A program made the position numbers and the translations under genes. The notes under the pieces were generated by a model. The model was given only the letters and a program-made list of their open reading frames with translations. It ran no database searches and had not been told where the DNA came from. From Polyporus tsugae (lineage: Eukaryota; Basidiomycota; Agaricomycetes; Polyporales; Polyporaceae): a stretch of DNA of 64,000 bases. Location of the stretch: assembly GCA_024305745.1 (NCBI GenBank), contig JAHRBS010000010.1, positions 1,123,501 through 1,187,500 on the forward strand, given 5' to 3'. Below, in pieces: positions 23,024 through 35,309 of the stretch. Position 1 is the first letter of the stretch; each line of letters starts with the position of its first letter.

Positions 23024-26000
23024 ATGAGCGCCATTGGAGGAGGGAGCAGTGCAGCCACTGCGGAATCTAGTACGTGTCTACTTATCCACCTCCCACTGGG
23101 CCATGCAATGTAGAGTCTGAGACGTTTCATTTCCCCCACGAAGCCCCAGTCTCTCCACCGCGCCGTCCAAATCTCATTCGACGCGAGACGGATCAGATTC
23201 TCTCATATTACCACTCCGAGCACTCTGGGCGGACCTTCCACACGGACGCGTCGGCTGAGCTCGACGGCGGATACGAACCTCCCTCCGATTCTGAACGTCA
23301 CCAGCGACAAGGCGACGCCCCTTCTGCAAGTTTGATGTCAAAGAGGAACCCCGCCCGAATTCCCAGACGCGGCTCCACTTTTTCCTCGAATTCCGACTAC
23401 TCCTCGCAGTACTCCGGGTCTGGCTCGGACTCGCACTCGACGCACGCTACTCCCCACGCGCCAGCATCGTTCTCGTCCCAGGAGCACACGTCCCGCACAA
23501 GCGCCAGGTCGAGATCAGACATGTCGGGCAAGCAACAGTCCGCGGGTGAGACAGGCCGGCATTCTCGCCGCACTAGCACACCCTCGGAGGGCGGTGCGGA
23601 CAGGAGAAGGTTGGCCATTGTGGAGATGGATCCGAACACCAGCGTATCGCTTTCAATAGGGCGCAAACGGAGCAAACGACTGGAATGCGACGGCAAGTCT
23701 ACCTTCTCTGCTGCCAGTGGCCGCAGCGGCAGCGACGGCATGGGCCCCTCCGCCGGAACAGGCACGCTCTTTTCGCGTCGCGGCCTCCACATTGGTGGTC
23801 TAGCGCTCGTCGCGCCTCCCGACGCGTCTCCCAAGACGTACACTGACCTCACCCCTCCTTCTACCGCTCCCATCTCCACCGGCAGCACCGCACCTCTCCC
23901 GCACTCCTTTGTCCCGAGTCACACTCGCTCTGCGTCCGAGGCTGCCACCGTCGTTGGAACCAGATCACGCCTCCATCACAAGTCCTCTCGCGACGTTGGC
24001 ATCGTTGGCAGTCTCTCCTCTGCGTCCACCGCCTCCGAGAGCTTGAGCCCCGCCAGCCCCACCTTCTCCGACGACTATCACCTCTACGCGCAGAGCGAGG
24101 GCCTCGGCATCCCCCTCTTTCAAACCCCTGCCAAGAGCCGCCCACCATCTCCGGGCGGCGCCACACCAGACCTCTCGGACGCAAGCAGCCCTCCGTTCCA
24201 GTCACCACACCAGCGCCTGCTCTCGACGCCAATCTTTGGTATGGAAGATGGGATCATCACGCCCGCCATCGGTGAAGGCAAGGACATAGGCCAGCCCGTC
24301 GTCGGGCCCGTCATCGTGGGACTTTCCCCAACGATGCTCCAGCGCCACTCCGTTCGGGGAACATCAAGTAACATGTCCGCAGCCACCCGTGGGTTTTCTT
24401 CTGTACAGTCTCCCGCGTGTCCATCTCCCTCGTACCATGCTTCCCCGTCGTCAACGTCACCGTATCTGCACTATCAACCCGGTGTGCATGCGACGGCCGG
24501 TCCCTTACCACCTCCCCCTCGATCCATCTTCGACAGAGACAGCGCGACCACCGATGTTCCGCCCCGCCCACCGCGATTCCACACGCCTTTGCCGAACAAT
24601 GCCCGACGGGACATAGATGCTATCAAGGAAGCCTTGCAGCTTCCGCAGTCCGTGTCTGCCAAACTCGCAGCCAGGACACCGCTCGAGATGGACAAGAGGC
24701 TCAGTGGCGAGTCGCCCCCTTCTCGCCCGGACGGCGGTCGGAACCCCCGGTGCAGTGAGGAATCCACATACACTGAGGAGTTGGAGTGCGTGGTGTTTCA
24801 TGCTGTTCCACTGATCTGTCTTGTATTCAACGTGACGCCTCCGCAGACCCTCCGTGAAACTCGTCTCTTCCAAGCCCGTACATATACGTGAAGGCGCGTT
24901 CCCTCCCTCGAAGATCATGTCTGTTCCCCTGGGCAAGCCATTCGTTCAGACAACATCAACACCGCCCATTGCCGAGGAGAAACCTGGCTCTCCACATCCG
25001 AACGCACATCCCGCTGTGGTCGTCGAGCAGGATGAACCGGAGCAGGAGAGCTTGTTGAACAACCGCCGTCCTGCGATGGAGTTGCGTCGCGAGAGCAGCT
25101 GGGTGAGTCTCAGTCAAGAGGTCGCACTCGGCGATTCGTCGTCAAACAGCAAAGCTTCCAAACTACCCGTCATACCCGTCTCCCGTTCCCCGTCGTCCAT
25201 CTCCGCAGCGTCGACTTCGTCCAGTATCTCCCACCTACCCTCACTACCTCCCAAGAGCATCCGAGGTGGCTCCGACGACGAGAAGCCGAGCTCGTCGCTC
25301 GCACCGAGCGCGTTCAAGGTGATCACCAACCTCAAACGCTTCTCCTCCCTGCCCCGTACACCGTCGCGGTCGTCCAAGTCGAGCAAACGTTCATCGAGTC
25401 CAAGTCCGGATCCCCGACGCTCACTATCTCCCCCGCGCCCGCCGTCGCATGACGACCAACATCCACCTGTGCACGTCGAATCTCCACCTCGGCGACGAAT
25501 GGTCCCGAAGGTGAAGTACTCGCATGCGTGGCCACCCGCGATGAGCGCTGCGGAGATTGTGGTACTCAGAAGTCCAAGGGAACGTGCGAAGGGATATGCG
25601 ATGAAGATCAACGAACTGTCGACATATGATTGTGGTCTGCGGGAGTGGCTCGCATCGCAGGGTCGCAATCCAGGTGCGTTCACTTGTTGGGGTCTGCGGT
25701 TCTATGCGGTTGACATCCCTGCTCCATAGTTTCACATCCACGCACGCAGTCGCAACGCACTGCAACTCAACATGCAATGCACCTGCTGCCCGTGGAGCTT
25801 GGCGGCATGCCCCCTGGCGTTCGGCACGCATCACACGGATCCTTGGCTTCCGAAATGACATTCCCCATCCGCTCGGACGCGTACACAGCAACAGATTTGT
25901 CGACGCGGCCCACCGACTCCCTTCCTTCCACTTCGCCTCCTCCCATCTTGCCCTATCCCTCGCTCGCGCAAGCGCAGCTACAGCGCGCGCCGGCGCGATC

Positions 26001-26679
26001 CTCCACGCTGCTCCTCTCTACCACCAAGACGCTCCAGTTACCTCTCTCTGGGACAAAAGGCGCCGGGACGGGCTTCTTCGCGTCTCTCGGGCGGAAAACC
26101 AGCATCCGGAAGGAAAAGGGCAGCCTCCTCTCGGGCCCGCAGCCCCCCACGAGGGTCCTCAGCAAACAGCGTCCACAAGTCATCGCGTCCTCCCTCTCGC
26201 AGCCGACACCCGCTCGGCCTCTACAGTTCGCGCCGCCGTCAATACCAGGCGGGCCCCGCGCCGCCCCCGGGTACATCAAACGCGCGAAGACGTACTCGGT
26301 CGGCCCAGGGGTCCTGTCCTTCTCCCCCACCCCGAGCCCGCCTCGGGTGTCGCCCAGCCCGCCGCGGACGACCATCCCCCAGCCGAGCTCGAACACCAAC
26401 AACAAGCGACAGAGCACCATCATGGCGCGCCGGCCGTCCCTGTTTGGGCGGACGCGGCCGGGTCACTCATCCGTCATGCCCGCGAACACGAACTACTCGC
26501 ACTCGGGGATTACGCCCGCGGACCCGAACTTCGAGCGACAGGTGAACAAGCTCGCGGACCTGCTCCCGCACGCGGACCGCGCAGTTTTGGCCGGCTATCT
26601 AAGACGTGCGGGCGAGGACATCCTTGCGATCGGGCAGTACCTCGAGGACGAGAAGAACGGGAGGCTGCGGAGAGACTAA
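23024..26679 (+). CDS. Long disordered protein with C-terminal CUE domain
   Basis: A 1164 aa protein from exons 23024-23069, 23114-24785, 24847-25673 and 25730-26679. Almost all of it is Ser/Pro/Arg/Thr-rich and predicted disordered, with many SP/TP and RRxS sites that kinases could use. Only the last 50 residues look folded: FERQVNKLADLLPHADRAVL, then AGYLRRAGEDILAIGQYLED, matching the CUE three-helix ubiquitin-binding fold (a conserved hydrophobic-Pro pair in helix 1 and a di-Leu-like end in helix 3). CUE domains bind mono- or polyubiquitin and are frequent in ER degradation and trafficking factors. No membrane segment is seen. I know no named orthologue; function beyond ubiquitin binding is open. 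Confidence 0.72.
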
Positions 26680-27101
26680 GACCCTTCCTGTATGTTTAAC
26701 GGTTTAAGAATTTGGGTACATTCGTTTTCCTGGTTTCGCCCCCCCTCTTTGTATTGACTTGGGCTTTTGGCTTCTGACTTAGCTTCGCCACGACTACCCG
26801 TCGTACTCATTACCATATGCACTTACGTTATTTTCTTCGATATCCGTCCCCATCTCTGACTGACTGTCGTTGAATACTCATGCCTCCGTTCGACGCTTTC
26901 CATCTACGCGAATTACATGCTAGCATCCGGACTACTTCCTTACGATACACAATTGCTTCCCGTCAGGTAATGTACACATACCGCGCTCGTTTCAATGTAC
27001 CACTAGTGCATACGAGAATCCATAGAAGTACACATTATACTTCATCTCCATCCCGGGCAGCTTGGTCTCCTGCGCGACGCGTGTTCAAGATCCGATTCGT
27101 C
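26680..27101. other. Convergent 3' intergenic region
   Basis: 420 bp between the ends of the CUE-domain gene and HEI10. AT-rich patches only; no gene support. Confidence 0.4.
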
Positions 27102-29025
27102 CTATCCCATGGGCACTCCGGCGGGTTTGAACTTCGGCCCGACGCGTTTGCTCGAAGGCTGGGCGAAACCTGGGTGTGTCGCACAGGCGGTAAGTACCAC
27201 GCAGGAGACACAAACGACGGTGGTGATACACTACCTCGTGCTGCGGCTTGCGCCGTCGAAACTCGCGCCGGTGTGGAGTGCGCAGTTTGGACTTGCGGCG
27301 TGTTGTTTGACCACTGTGCGTTTGAATTGCGCGCATGGGCATATCGGCCAGTTTGCGCGAGGAGATTCTCGACCTCAGCCGTGCTGTCCGATCTGTCCGA
27401 GCGTGTCGTGCTCACGCTCGTCCTGTACGACCCATCCATGGTGCTGAAAGGCTGACGCTGCGCCGCTTGCCTTCCCCGAACATGGGTTGCGGGCTGCGGT
27501 TGCCTCCATGCCGTGGTGGAAGTCGTCTGTACCCCTATCGGACCCCCGGCCATCGTACGATTGACAATGGGCGTGCGCTGGATCTGCAGGGACAATCGCT
27601 CAGGCCCGTGTTTTTGGTACAATGCATGGGAAAGTGAACACACCCCTGCGGCCTCCATGTTACCAACGACCGCGCCTACGTCTACGCCCGCGGGCCCGCC
27701 TATTCCCCCTGCAAACGCTCCACCCTGTTTCAGCCGCGTCGCCTCTTCCTGGTGACCTGGAATGTTCAAAGGTTGATTGTTGAGGGACATAAGACCGTCC
27801 TTGCTCCCTGCGGTCCCACCGAGGAGAGCCTTCCGCTTAAGTTTGTCATACTGCGTCTACGAGGCAGTCAGCATACAACATGGTTCAATGTCCGTCGTAG
27901 TGACCTTGAGCTTTTGGTATTCCTTCTCGTGTTCTTTCAGTGTATCTTGGAGACTAGCCGACTTCCGACGTTCCATCTCCAGCTCCCGCTCCAGATCTGT
28001 AACGACGATCACGAATAGGTAGTAACGGAAGCGGGGGTGCCTGCGCACCTGACATCTTGTTCGTGAGAAGGCTGAGCTCCCCATTTGCTTGAGAGACATC
28101 CACGTTCAGCACAAGCCCACAAATGGGTTCGGACGAAATGCACCTTCTCTGATCACATTCTCCAATCTCTTTTCCAGCTGCGCATTCCTTTCGGCGACAC
28201 TTTTGTACAGCGCTTGCTGGAAGGAACTTCAAGTGAATTCAGCTTCCTCTACGTCAGTCATCATTGAGACTGTGCTTACTATTCCTGATGTAGCTGGTAT
28301 TGCCAGAACGATAATGCTCTGTTCGTGACGTTGAAGCGCGCACATATAGTCCTGGAAATGGCGCATATACTCACCTACTGCATATCTCTAGAACAATCGT
28401 AGGGTTCAATCCAGATAAGACAGACTTCGGTGGACGTTATGGTCAGGCACAAGCTAGATGTATGCGCGCATACACACGGTTTTGTAGTCATTAGAGGGGT
28501 GCAAAGAAGAAACCTGATACGACGTTCAGCACAGATGGCATTGGAAGAAAGGCACCAGGAAGTCGTACCACAACGTCGTCTCTGTAGGGATGTTCTGTGG
28601 CTCAGCTAGATTTCGACACAGCGATCGGCGAAACCTTACGGTTCTGTCAAGGATGTTTCGCAAGCTATCCGACAGACGGAAGCTGGTCTATGTCTTGTTG
28701 CGTGATAGAAGCAGTCCCACTCACCAGGACACAACCGAGATGCGTTGAATAACTCGTTCGCGCAATCCACTGAGTGCCGGTTAGAAGGGCAGGGTATCTC
28801 AGTTTTGGGAGTGCTCACCACAAAATATGTGGGAGCCTTTGGGCCGATCGAGCATTCAGCGATGATCATGGAATGACCTCGAAAGCAGTTTCAGGACCTA
28901 CAAGTTGTCTTACAAAAGTCAGTTTGGGACATCCGGACGGGTCGACGGATATGTATACTCACCACGACCGCTTTATCGCTCAGCGTCCGTCGACAAGTGA
29001 GCCGGTTGCAGCGCAGATTGTCCAT
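27102..29025 (-). CDS. HEI10: HEI10/CCNB1IP1-type meiotic RING E3 ligase
   Basis: HEI10 proteins mark crossover sites on meiotic chromosomes and act as SUMO/ubiquitin ligases. I rebuilt 15 exons: 29025-28963, 28908-28902, 28836-28819, 28769-28725, 28664-28640, 28581-28569, 28513-28478, 28424-28375, 28318-28280, 28226-28144, 28087-28049, 27996-27905, 27856-27644, 27583-27235 and 27169-27102, for 379 aa. The RING reads CNRLTCRRTLSDKAVV, TTCSHIFCVDCANELF, LCPACETSL. VSSLHPSNDYKT, SVLSGLNPTIVLEICSRALS and FWQYQLHQE follow, then a coiled coil up to EYQKLKTQYDKLKRKALLGG. All phases close, and the joined sequence matches the family where single frames do not. The 3' end is less sure: skipping the last intron gives a stop at 27035 with a longer, unlike tail. 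Confidence 0.88.
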
Positions 29026-29473
29026 TGAGAGAGAGAATGTTAATAGACGTGGTGGTCGAGGTTAAAGGCGTCGAGTCTTGGCTAAAGCGAATACGGAATC
29101 AAATCATACCGCTACACACGTGATCATGGAGTATGGGGTGGCTCGAACCAGTCGTTGAATACGTCTGAAGGTAGAGTAGTAGCAGGTGCATTACCATGGC
29201 GTAAAACAGTCATAATCCAAGCAAGGAGTACAAGCTAACAACATCAACATTACATATCGTCTCGAACCAAAGGGTCACGTACGTCCTTTCTATATCTATC
29301 CACAGCAACGGTCCATGCGAGCGTAGATGCAGTGGCCGATTTAACCAAGAAGTCGATGAGGATGGGGATAAGAATGGAGATGGTATGATGACGATGCAGA
29401 GCAATCTTATAGTGGAGACATTGGGGATCGTGACAGACAACACGGGGTGCGAGGAATAAGTTCATGGTCAGAT
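29026..29473. other. Intergenic: HEI10 upstream region
   Basis: About 450 bp between the HEI10 start and the 3' end of the GAS2-domain gene on the same strand. It should hold the HEI10 promoter. Nothing specific is recognised. Confidence 0.4.
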
Positions 29474-32400
29474 TCATGGCCGCCACGCCGGCTGTGGGTA
29501 GTGGCGGGAAGGGGTATTCAACACCGACGATGTCCCACTCCGCGTGGACCGCGTTGGTGTCTCGGGACGATACGACAAGTCTGCCATCTCTGCGCGCCGA
29601 ATGAATTGCAAAGCGTGCAGCGGAGAACCCGGAGAAGGAGAGGTCTTGAGCGACTGCGGGCTCTTCCCACTGGGGGTTGAGAGAGCAAAGGATGGCAAAT
29701 ACGGGCCCTTGGGTTCTGGTGTTTTTGGTGGCCTCGGTGGAGACGCGATCTCCGCCGCTTGTGCAAGCGTCGACGAGGTGATCCATTTCTCCTCATTTGA
29801 GCCCATTCGTGGCGGGGAATTTTCTGGCAGTGAAAGCAGCCTGAATGCGTCCGCGAAGTGATCCTTGATGAACCTACGCGATCAATCGTCAGCACGGATT
29901 GCGCTCAGCAACACGACAACTCTTACCTAGACAGCTCTTGCCATCCACCACCGACTCGGACCATGACGGTCTGAGACCGCAAGATACGACAGAAACAAAG
30001 CTTCGGCTCTGCGTCGCCAATCCAGTACTTACCGCTCTGGTCCTTCCATGTGGCCGCAACAAGCTCGACCTTGATATCCACAGGGAGCTTGTTGACGACG
30101 TCGCCGACAGCGACGTCTAGCTTGTTCTTGGGGTTCGCAATGTACGGCTTTCTGGGCTTAGCTGTGGGGATTCGCGAGGGAGGAGACTTGTGTTGTTGTG
30201 CTGTGAAAGACAGTCGCGGGGCCCGCCCCCACGTGGAATGTGTCGTTGGGGGTCGCGGAAGATTGAGACTGGACCGTCCTGTGGACCGTCCTGCGTCTGA
30301 GTACGCCGGGGAACTCGCACGAGTAGTCTGAGCCCTAGGACGGGATCCGGAACTGGTCGACGGTAGAGGTAGAGGACGTTTCAGCATAGGCGGAGTAGCA
30401 AGTGAACTGTTCGACGTAGTGCTGTTGGTGCGCTGTCTAGACGAGAATGTCGTTCCATACAGCGACCCGCTTGCGGCAGAGCTTGGTCCTGAAACAGAGC
30501 GCACCGAAGAAGCAACGGACAACCGACTTGGGCTGCGTGTAGACGCAGCGGTGCTCACCGAAGAGCCAGAGACGGCGCGGCGTGCAATGGGACTAGGCGC
30601 CGGTGGAACAAGGAACTTGGGAGAGGCCGAGAGTTTGGAGAAGCTACCCTTCTTGTCCAGGCTGTGCCGTGGCCGAGAAACATCTAAACTTGCTCGTATC
30701 CGTGGGCTGTCCGTGGGTTTGTTCGAGTGCGAAGAGCTCTTGATGACAGAAGCGCGGCTGCTACGCCCAGAGCTGATCACGCTCGAGGGGCGGGATTTCT
30801 GGCCATTGATGCGGTCGAGTGCCATTGCCTCTAGCTCTGACCAGGTCTGCAAAATACGCTCGTGCTCGGCTGGCACACGTTTGTCGTCTGAAAGAGTGCG
30901 TGCAAGTGTCTTCATGCATGAGAGAACATCGCGGGTGAAGATAAGCCGGGCAGAGAGTTGCTCCTCCGGGGTCAACGATGTGTCCGACTGATGGGGCGCT
31001 GACAGAGGGCCGAATGGAGGCGACGGGTAGCTGTCGATGTGCTCCAGCAGGTCGCTGAGGGCCTCATCGCAATCGCGAAGCAGGACCGAGAAATCGGCGA
31101 GCTGGTTGACCCTCGTCAATAGCTCCTTGGACAATCCCAGCTCTCTTCGGAGAGAACGAAGGTCTGTATCGACGACCGGCTCGTCGGACACAGTACGAGG
31201 AAGCTTTGCGACCTCACCGGCAAGAGTTGAGAAGGCTTTCACCATGGTTTTTCGAGCATCATCGGTGGGTAGTTCGCCGTTGGTCCTTGAGCTGGGCCTC
31301 GCGGCATCGTTGATCCCGATGGACCGGAGCCTCTTCCTGAAGGAGAATATCCGCGAACTAAGATCGCTCATCTCGGGGCTCAGCCCAGAGGACGCCGCCC
31401 GCACGCCGAAGACGTCTGAGGGTACGTGGTCAAGGGATGTATACTCACACACGATATTCGACTCACCATCGTTGTCACCACCGCTGAAGCTGACCTCGAC
31501 GACGGTATCCAGAGAACTGTCAAGCATCGCCGACTCCTCGGTAAGGCGCAAAGCCTCCAGTTTCCTCCTCTCCAGCTCCTGGCGTTCGGCATGTTCAGCT
31601 GCCTCCCGGCGTTCGCGCCTTTCTCTCCCCTCAACCTCAGCCCTCGCCCTCTCCAACCTCTCTCGTTCAAGTTTCTCCCTCTCCACCTGCTCCCTTTCCA
31701 GTCTCTCCCGCTCAAGACGTTCCCTCTCAAGCCTCTCCTTCTCCTCGGCCTCGCGCCGCGCCCTCTCCTCAGCCTCAGCCTTCTCACGACGCACCCTCTC
31801 CTCCGCCTCCGCCTCCTCACGCCGTGCCCTCTCTTCAGCCTCTGCCTGCAGACGCCCCATCCGTTCCTGCTCTTCCTGCCTAGCACGCTTCTCACGCTCC
31901 TCATCTTCTGCCTTCTCGCGCGCGATCCGCTTCAACCGCTCCCTCTCCTCTGCCTCCGCCCGCTCCCGCTCCCTCCGCTCCCGCTCCCTCCGCTCCCGCT
32001 CCCTCCGCTCCCGCTCCTCCGCGTCCGCCTTCTCGCGCTCAACCCTAGCCTGTTCCAGCACGGCCAGCCGCTCAGCCTCAATAGCGGCCGCCTGCTCGCG
32101 CGCACGGAGCGCTTCCGCCTCGGCCTCCAGGCGCTCCTGTTCTTCGCGCAATCTTGTCTCCTCGGCCACGCGGTGCAGTTCGGCCTTGTGTGCGTCGGCC
32201 AGCTGCTGCTTCAGGCTCGCGATGGTCTTCTTCCACGAGCTGAACTGCGACTCGACGTTCTCGACTGCCCTCTGCCGGGTCGAGACCACCGCGTCCCTTG
32301 CGCTGGTTTCGGAAACACCTACGGTGGAACGGAGGGTCTGCAAAGCCCCGCGAACAGGGGACAGCGCCCGCTCGATGGACGCCTCATGGGTCTTGATAGC

Positions 32401-35309
32401 ATCCTCCAGGTTGGACGTCAGGTCCGAGAGGCGGTCGGAAGAAAGTCGCTCCTCTCCCTGGGCGAGCGCGGCGTGGGTAGATGTAACAGCATCGCTAGCC
32501 TGTCCGAGGTGCTCTGCGAGCGCGGTAAGGACGACGTCGACTGCGTGAGCCTTCTTCGCGAGCTGGAAGTAGTCAGCTTTGGACTCAAGCGTCTTGATCG
32601 CGCCTGACAGCATGATGCTGTAGGTGTTCGCGTCGGTGCGAACGCCCTTGTCGAGCGCGGCGGGGTCGAAAGGAAGACTCGGCTGGGCAGCCTGCTCAAT
32701 GGTCTCCAAGCTGAAAGCGCCGGGAAGAGACACCCGACGCTTCGGCGTGCCTCGCTCGGAGACACCAACGAGCTTAGCCTCGTTGACAAAAGGAATGCGG
32801 TGCGGGAGCTCGTCCAAGAACAACTGGACCGTCGACTTCGAGGAGGTCAGCTCCTCAGCCAGTGTCTGCTCCGTCTCAGCAATGGCGTCCTCATCGAGCG
32901 ACCCAGCAAAGATATCCTGGGCGGCCTTGTCGTAGCGAACCTTAAGGTCCTCAATGCGGATCTGGAACGAATGGACTTCGTCTCGGACCGTGCCCATCAT
33001 GGTAGCCTGCGTCTGGACCACCTCCCAGAACCGCGCCGTGTCATTGGTGGCATTAAGGAATGCTTCGAGCGCCGAGGAAGAGCGAGTGAGGTACTCCCCG
33101 AGCGCGAGGCTGAGCGAAGGGTTCAGGGTGGACAGAGGGATAGAAACATGCTGGGCGAGCCGCGCTTGGAGTTGCGTCAACCGCTCAGTCACATGTGTTG
33201 GCGAGGTTAGGACAACAGGAAGGGTCATCGCGGGACTTTCGGGCGTTGGCGGCGCATCGTGACGGACCTGTTGGCGCCACATTTGACGAGACATGCCATC
33301 AACAATCTCGCCTCTGGCATCGTCCGTCTCGTGGAAGAGTTGGTCCACAGCAGACCAGACTTTGCGAACTTGGGTCAGCGTGAAGATCCGTGTCGACACT
33401 AGATCCTTGGTTTTGGTAGCGGCAGCGCGACTGGCCTCGAGCGCATCGATAGCTGCGGCGGAGTCCGACTTGAACTGGGCATCGACGCCAGGGAAGTCTA
33501 GATGAAGAAGGGCAGCTCGAGCCTTGGATAAAAGCGGTCCGGACTCGTCATTCGCCTCATGGAGCTCCTGAAGGACAGATGGGAATAAGGAAAGGAATAC
33601 CGAGTGGTGTGTAGAGTCCAGACAATCTTCCGTAGACAGATCCGGAGGGGTACCGTCGCCACTGGAGGTCGATATACCGTTCTCCATACGGTCGATGAGG
33701 GAGAGGAATTTGGAAGATAGGTCGGAAGCTGCCTTGCAAACTGTCTCGACGTACTTCACGGCCTCCAGAGACGCATGATACTCTCGTGCACAAGCTTCGG
33801 CCCTCTTCACCTGCTGAAGCGCGGAAGCCGCTTCGGAGGAGAGCTGTTCCACAACGACATCAGTGCAGGCAGCCTGCTCGGGGAAGTGATGATGTTCCGG
33901 CTTCGGGAATAACGGGGAAGACGACGGACTTCCTCGAAGTAGTAGCCTCTTGCTGAATGCGCTCACTCGAGACATGAAGCTGGAGTCTTGGCGAGTAGTA
34001 GGATGGTTGAACTTCGCCACCTCAATCTCTTCTAGCAGGGTCTGTGCATCGGACTTGTCCTTGAGTGTCTCGACGTAGAACTCGTCAGCCCTGCTACATT
34101 GTGAGCAAACACGCCCAGCAATGTGTCCAACAATCCCTTACTTCTTCCACTGCAGGACCATCTGCATAAGGAACTTGCCTACATCCTCCATCTCGGCAAT
34201 GCCTTCATTCTCCAGTTTGTCTTGTTCGTCGAGAAGTTCATCGGGAACAGGGTTTCGGCTGTCGTCGATGAGCTTGTCAAGAGCCTTTCCAGCACCGGCA
34301 ATCTTGGTATGTCTAAGTGAAGACGTTTGACTCGCGAACCGAGCAGCCTCTTGAGAAAGAGATTCCGCGAGCTTGTAACGTGCGCCACGGGAGTAACCGG
34401 GTATGGAAGCGAGTGAGGTTTCGGAGGCTACAGACATCATCGAGACCATGGAACCGCGCCTCTTGGGGGTATGTTCGCCCGGATTTGAATCGTCGGCCTC
34501 CAGGGATTCGTATACTGAAGGCGACCATCGGACACGGGAACCTAGGAAGTCACCGAGGTCGTCAAGGAGTCTATGGAGGTCGTTCCATGCACTGGTACGT
34601 CGTTCCTCCCATGTCACTCTAACACCAAGGAGGTTGAGGTTGTCATATCTATCGCGGAGGAGACGTAGCAGCTTGTCCAGTGTGTAGATTGTAGTGAGAG
34701 TAATCTCGATGAGGTCCGTATCCGCCGGGGACAAATTTCGCTGGGCTGCGGCTTAAGAAGTTGCATGTGCTGTCATACATACTGTAGCCATGAGTGTACC
34801 ATGCGCAACTCACCCTTCGTGAACTTCTTGAGTTTCTTGAGCTCACCAGAGTCGAAAATTTCCGTCTCCTTCTCAATCCTGTCATGCTCCACCATCCAAT
34901 CCTGAAGCTGCTCGCGAGTGGGAAGTCCCGGAACCACCGTGGCGGACGCGCGTACCGCATCGAGACCGACGAAAACCTCGATGGGTGGGAGTTGCTCGAG
35001 AAACTGAAATGAAGCTCAGGAACGCCGCACCGCGTGGCATACGTACGTTGAGCAACACACCTTGATCTTCTCCTCTATCCACGCCTTACGCTCGCTGAAA
35101 GCCTGCAACTCGATGACCTCATGCCATTCCAGCGCCTCGTCCATTTCAGTTTTCTCGGGAGCGTGCTTGCGTTCCAGCGAGAGGACTTCATCAGCGATAG
35201 CGAGGATATCACGGACACCACCATTATCAATGTCAGGATGAGATGGGGCAACAGTGGGGGCGTCGGGTGAACTACCCGACGGAATAGAGGCGTCGGCTGC
35301 CTCAGACAT
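29474..35309 (-). CDS. Giant coiled-coil protein with GAS2 (GAR) domain; frame broken near 3' end
   Basis: The GAR domain binds microtubules in animal GAS2 and spectraplakins; the fungal role is not established. Exons: 35309-35061, 35003-34814, 34751-34142, 34090-31467, 31415-29927 and 29874-29474. The 34751 acceptor has a close alternative. Residues 1-800 are helical, spectrin-like in look. A block at about 31550-32180 is almost wholly Arg/Glu (RERERRERERR, LERERLERERLE) and should form a long single helix or coiled coil. A Ser-rich basic linker comes next, then the GAR domain: NKLDVAVGDVVNKLPVDIKV, YWIGDAEPKLCFCRILRSQT, MVRVGGGWQELSRFIKDHFA. After AFRLLSLPE one extra base in an A5 run shifts the frame to an early stop (29795-29793). 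The other frame continues plausibly to 29474. Length is 1747 aa as read, about 1853 without the shift. Confidence 0.82.
31961..32022 (-). repeat. 15-bp tandem repeat coding for Arg/Glu units
   Basis: About four copies of a 15-base unit (plus strand CGCTCCCGCTCCCTC) lie in frame inside the coiled-coil part of the GAS2-domain gene, giving repeated RERER blocks. A looser ERLER repeat follows nearby at about 31630-31740. Confidence 0.85.

Noticed and set aside
27035..27101. Read-through C-terminus of HEI10 to a stop at 27035
   Set aside because: Splicing 27234-27170 gives a shorter tail (ending KFKPAGVPMG) in a basic context that fits the family better; kept only as an alternative.
31037..32607. 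Long plus-strand open frames (Ser/Arg- and Leu/Pro-rich) opposite the GAS2-domain gene
   Set aside because: They are reverse readings of the Arg/Glu repeat region and have repeat-derived composition only.
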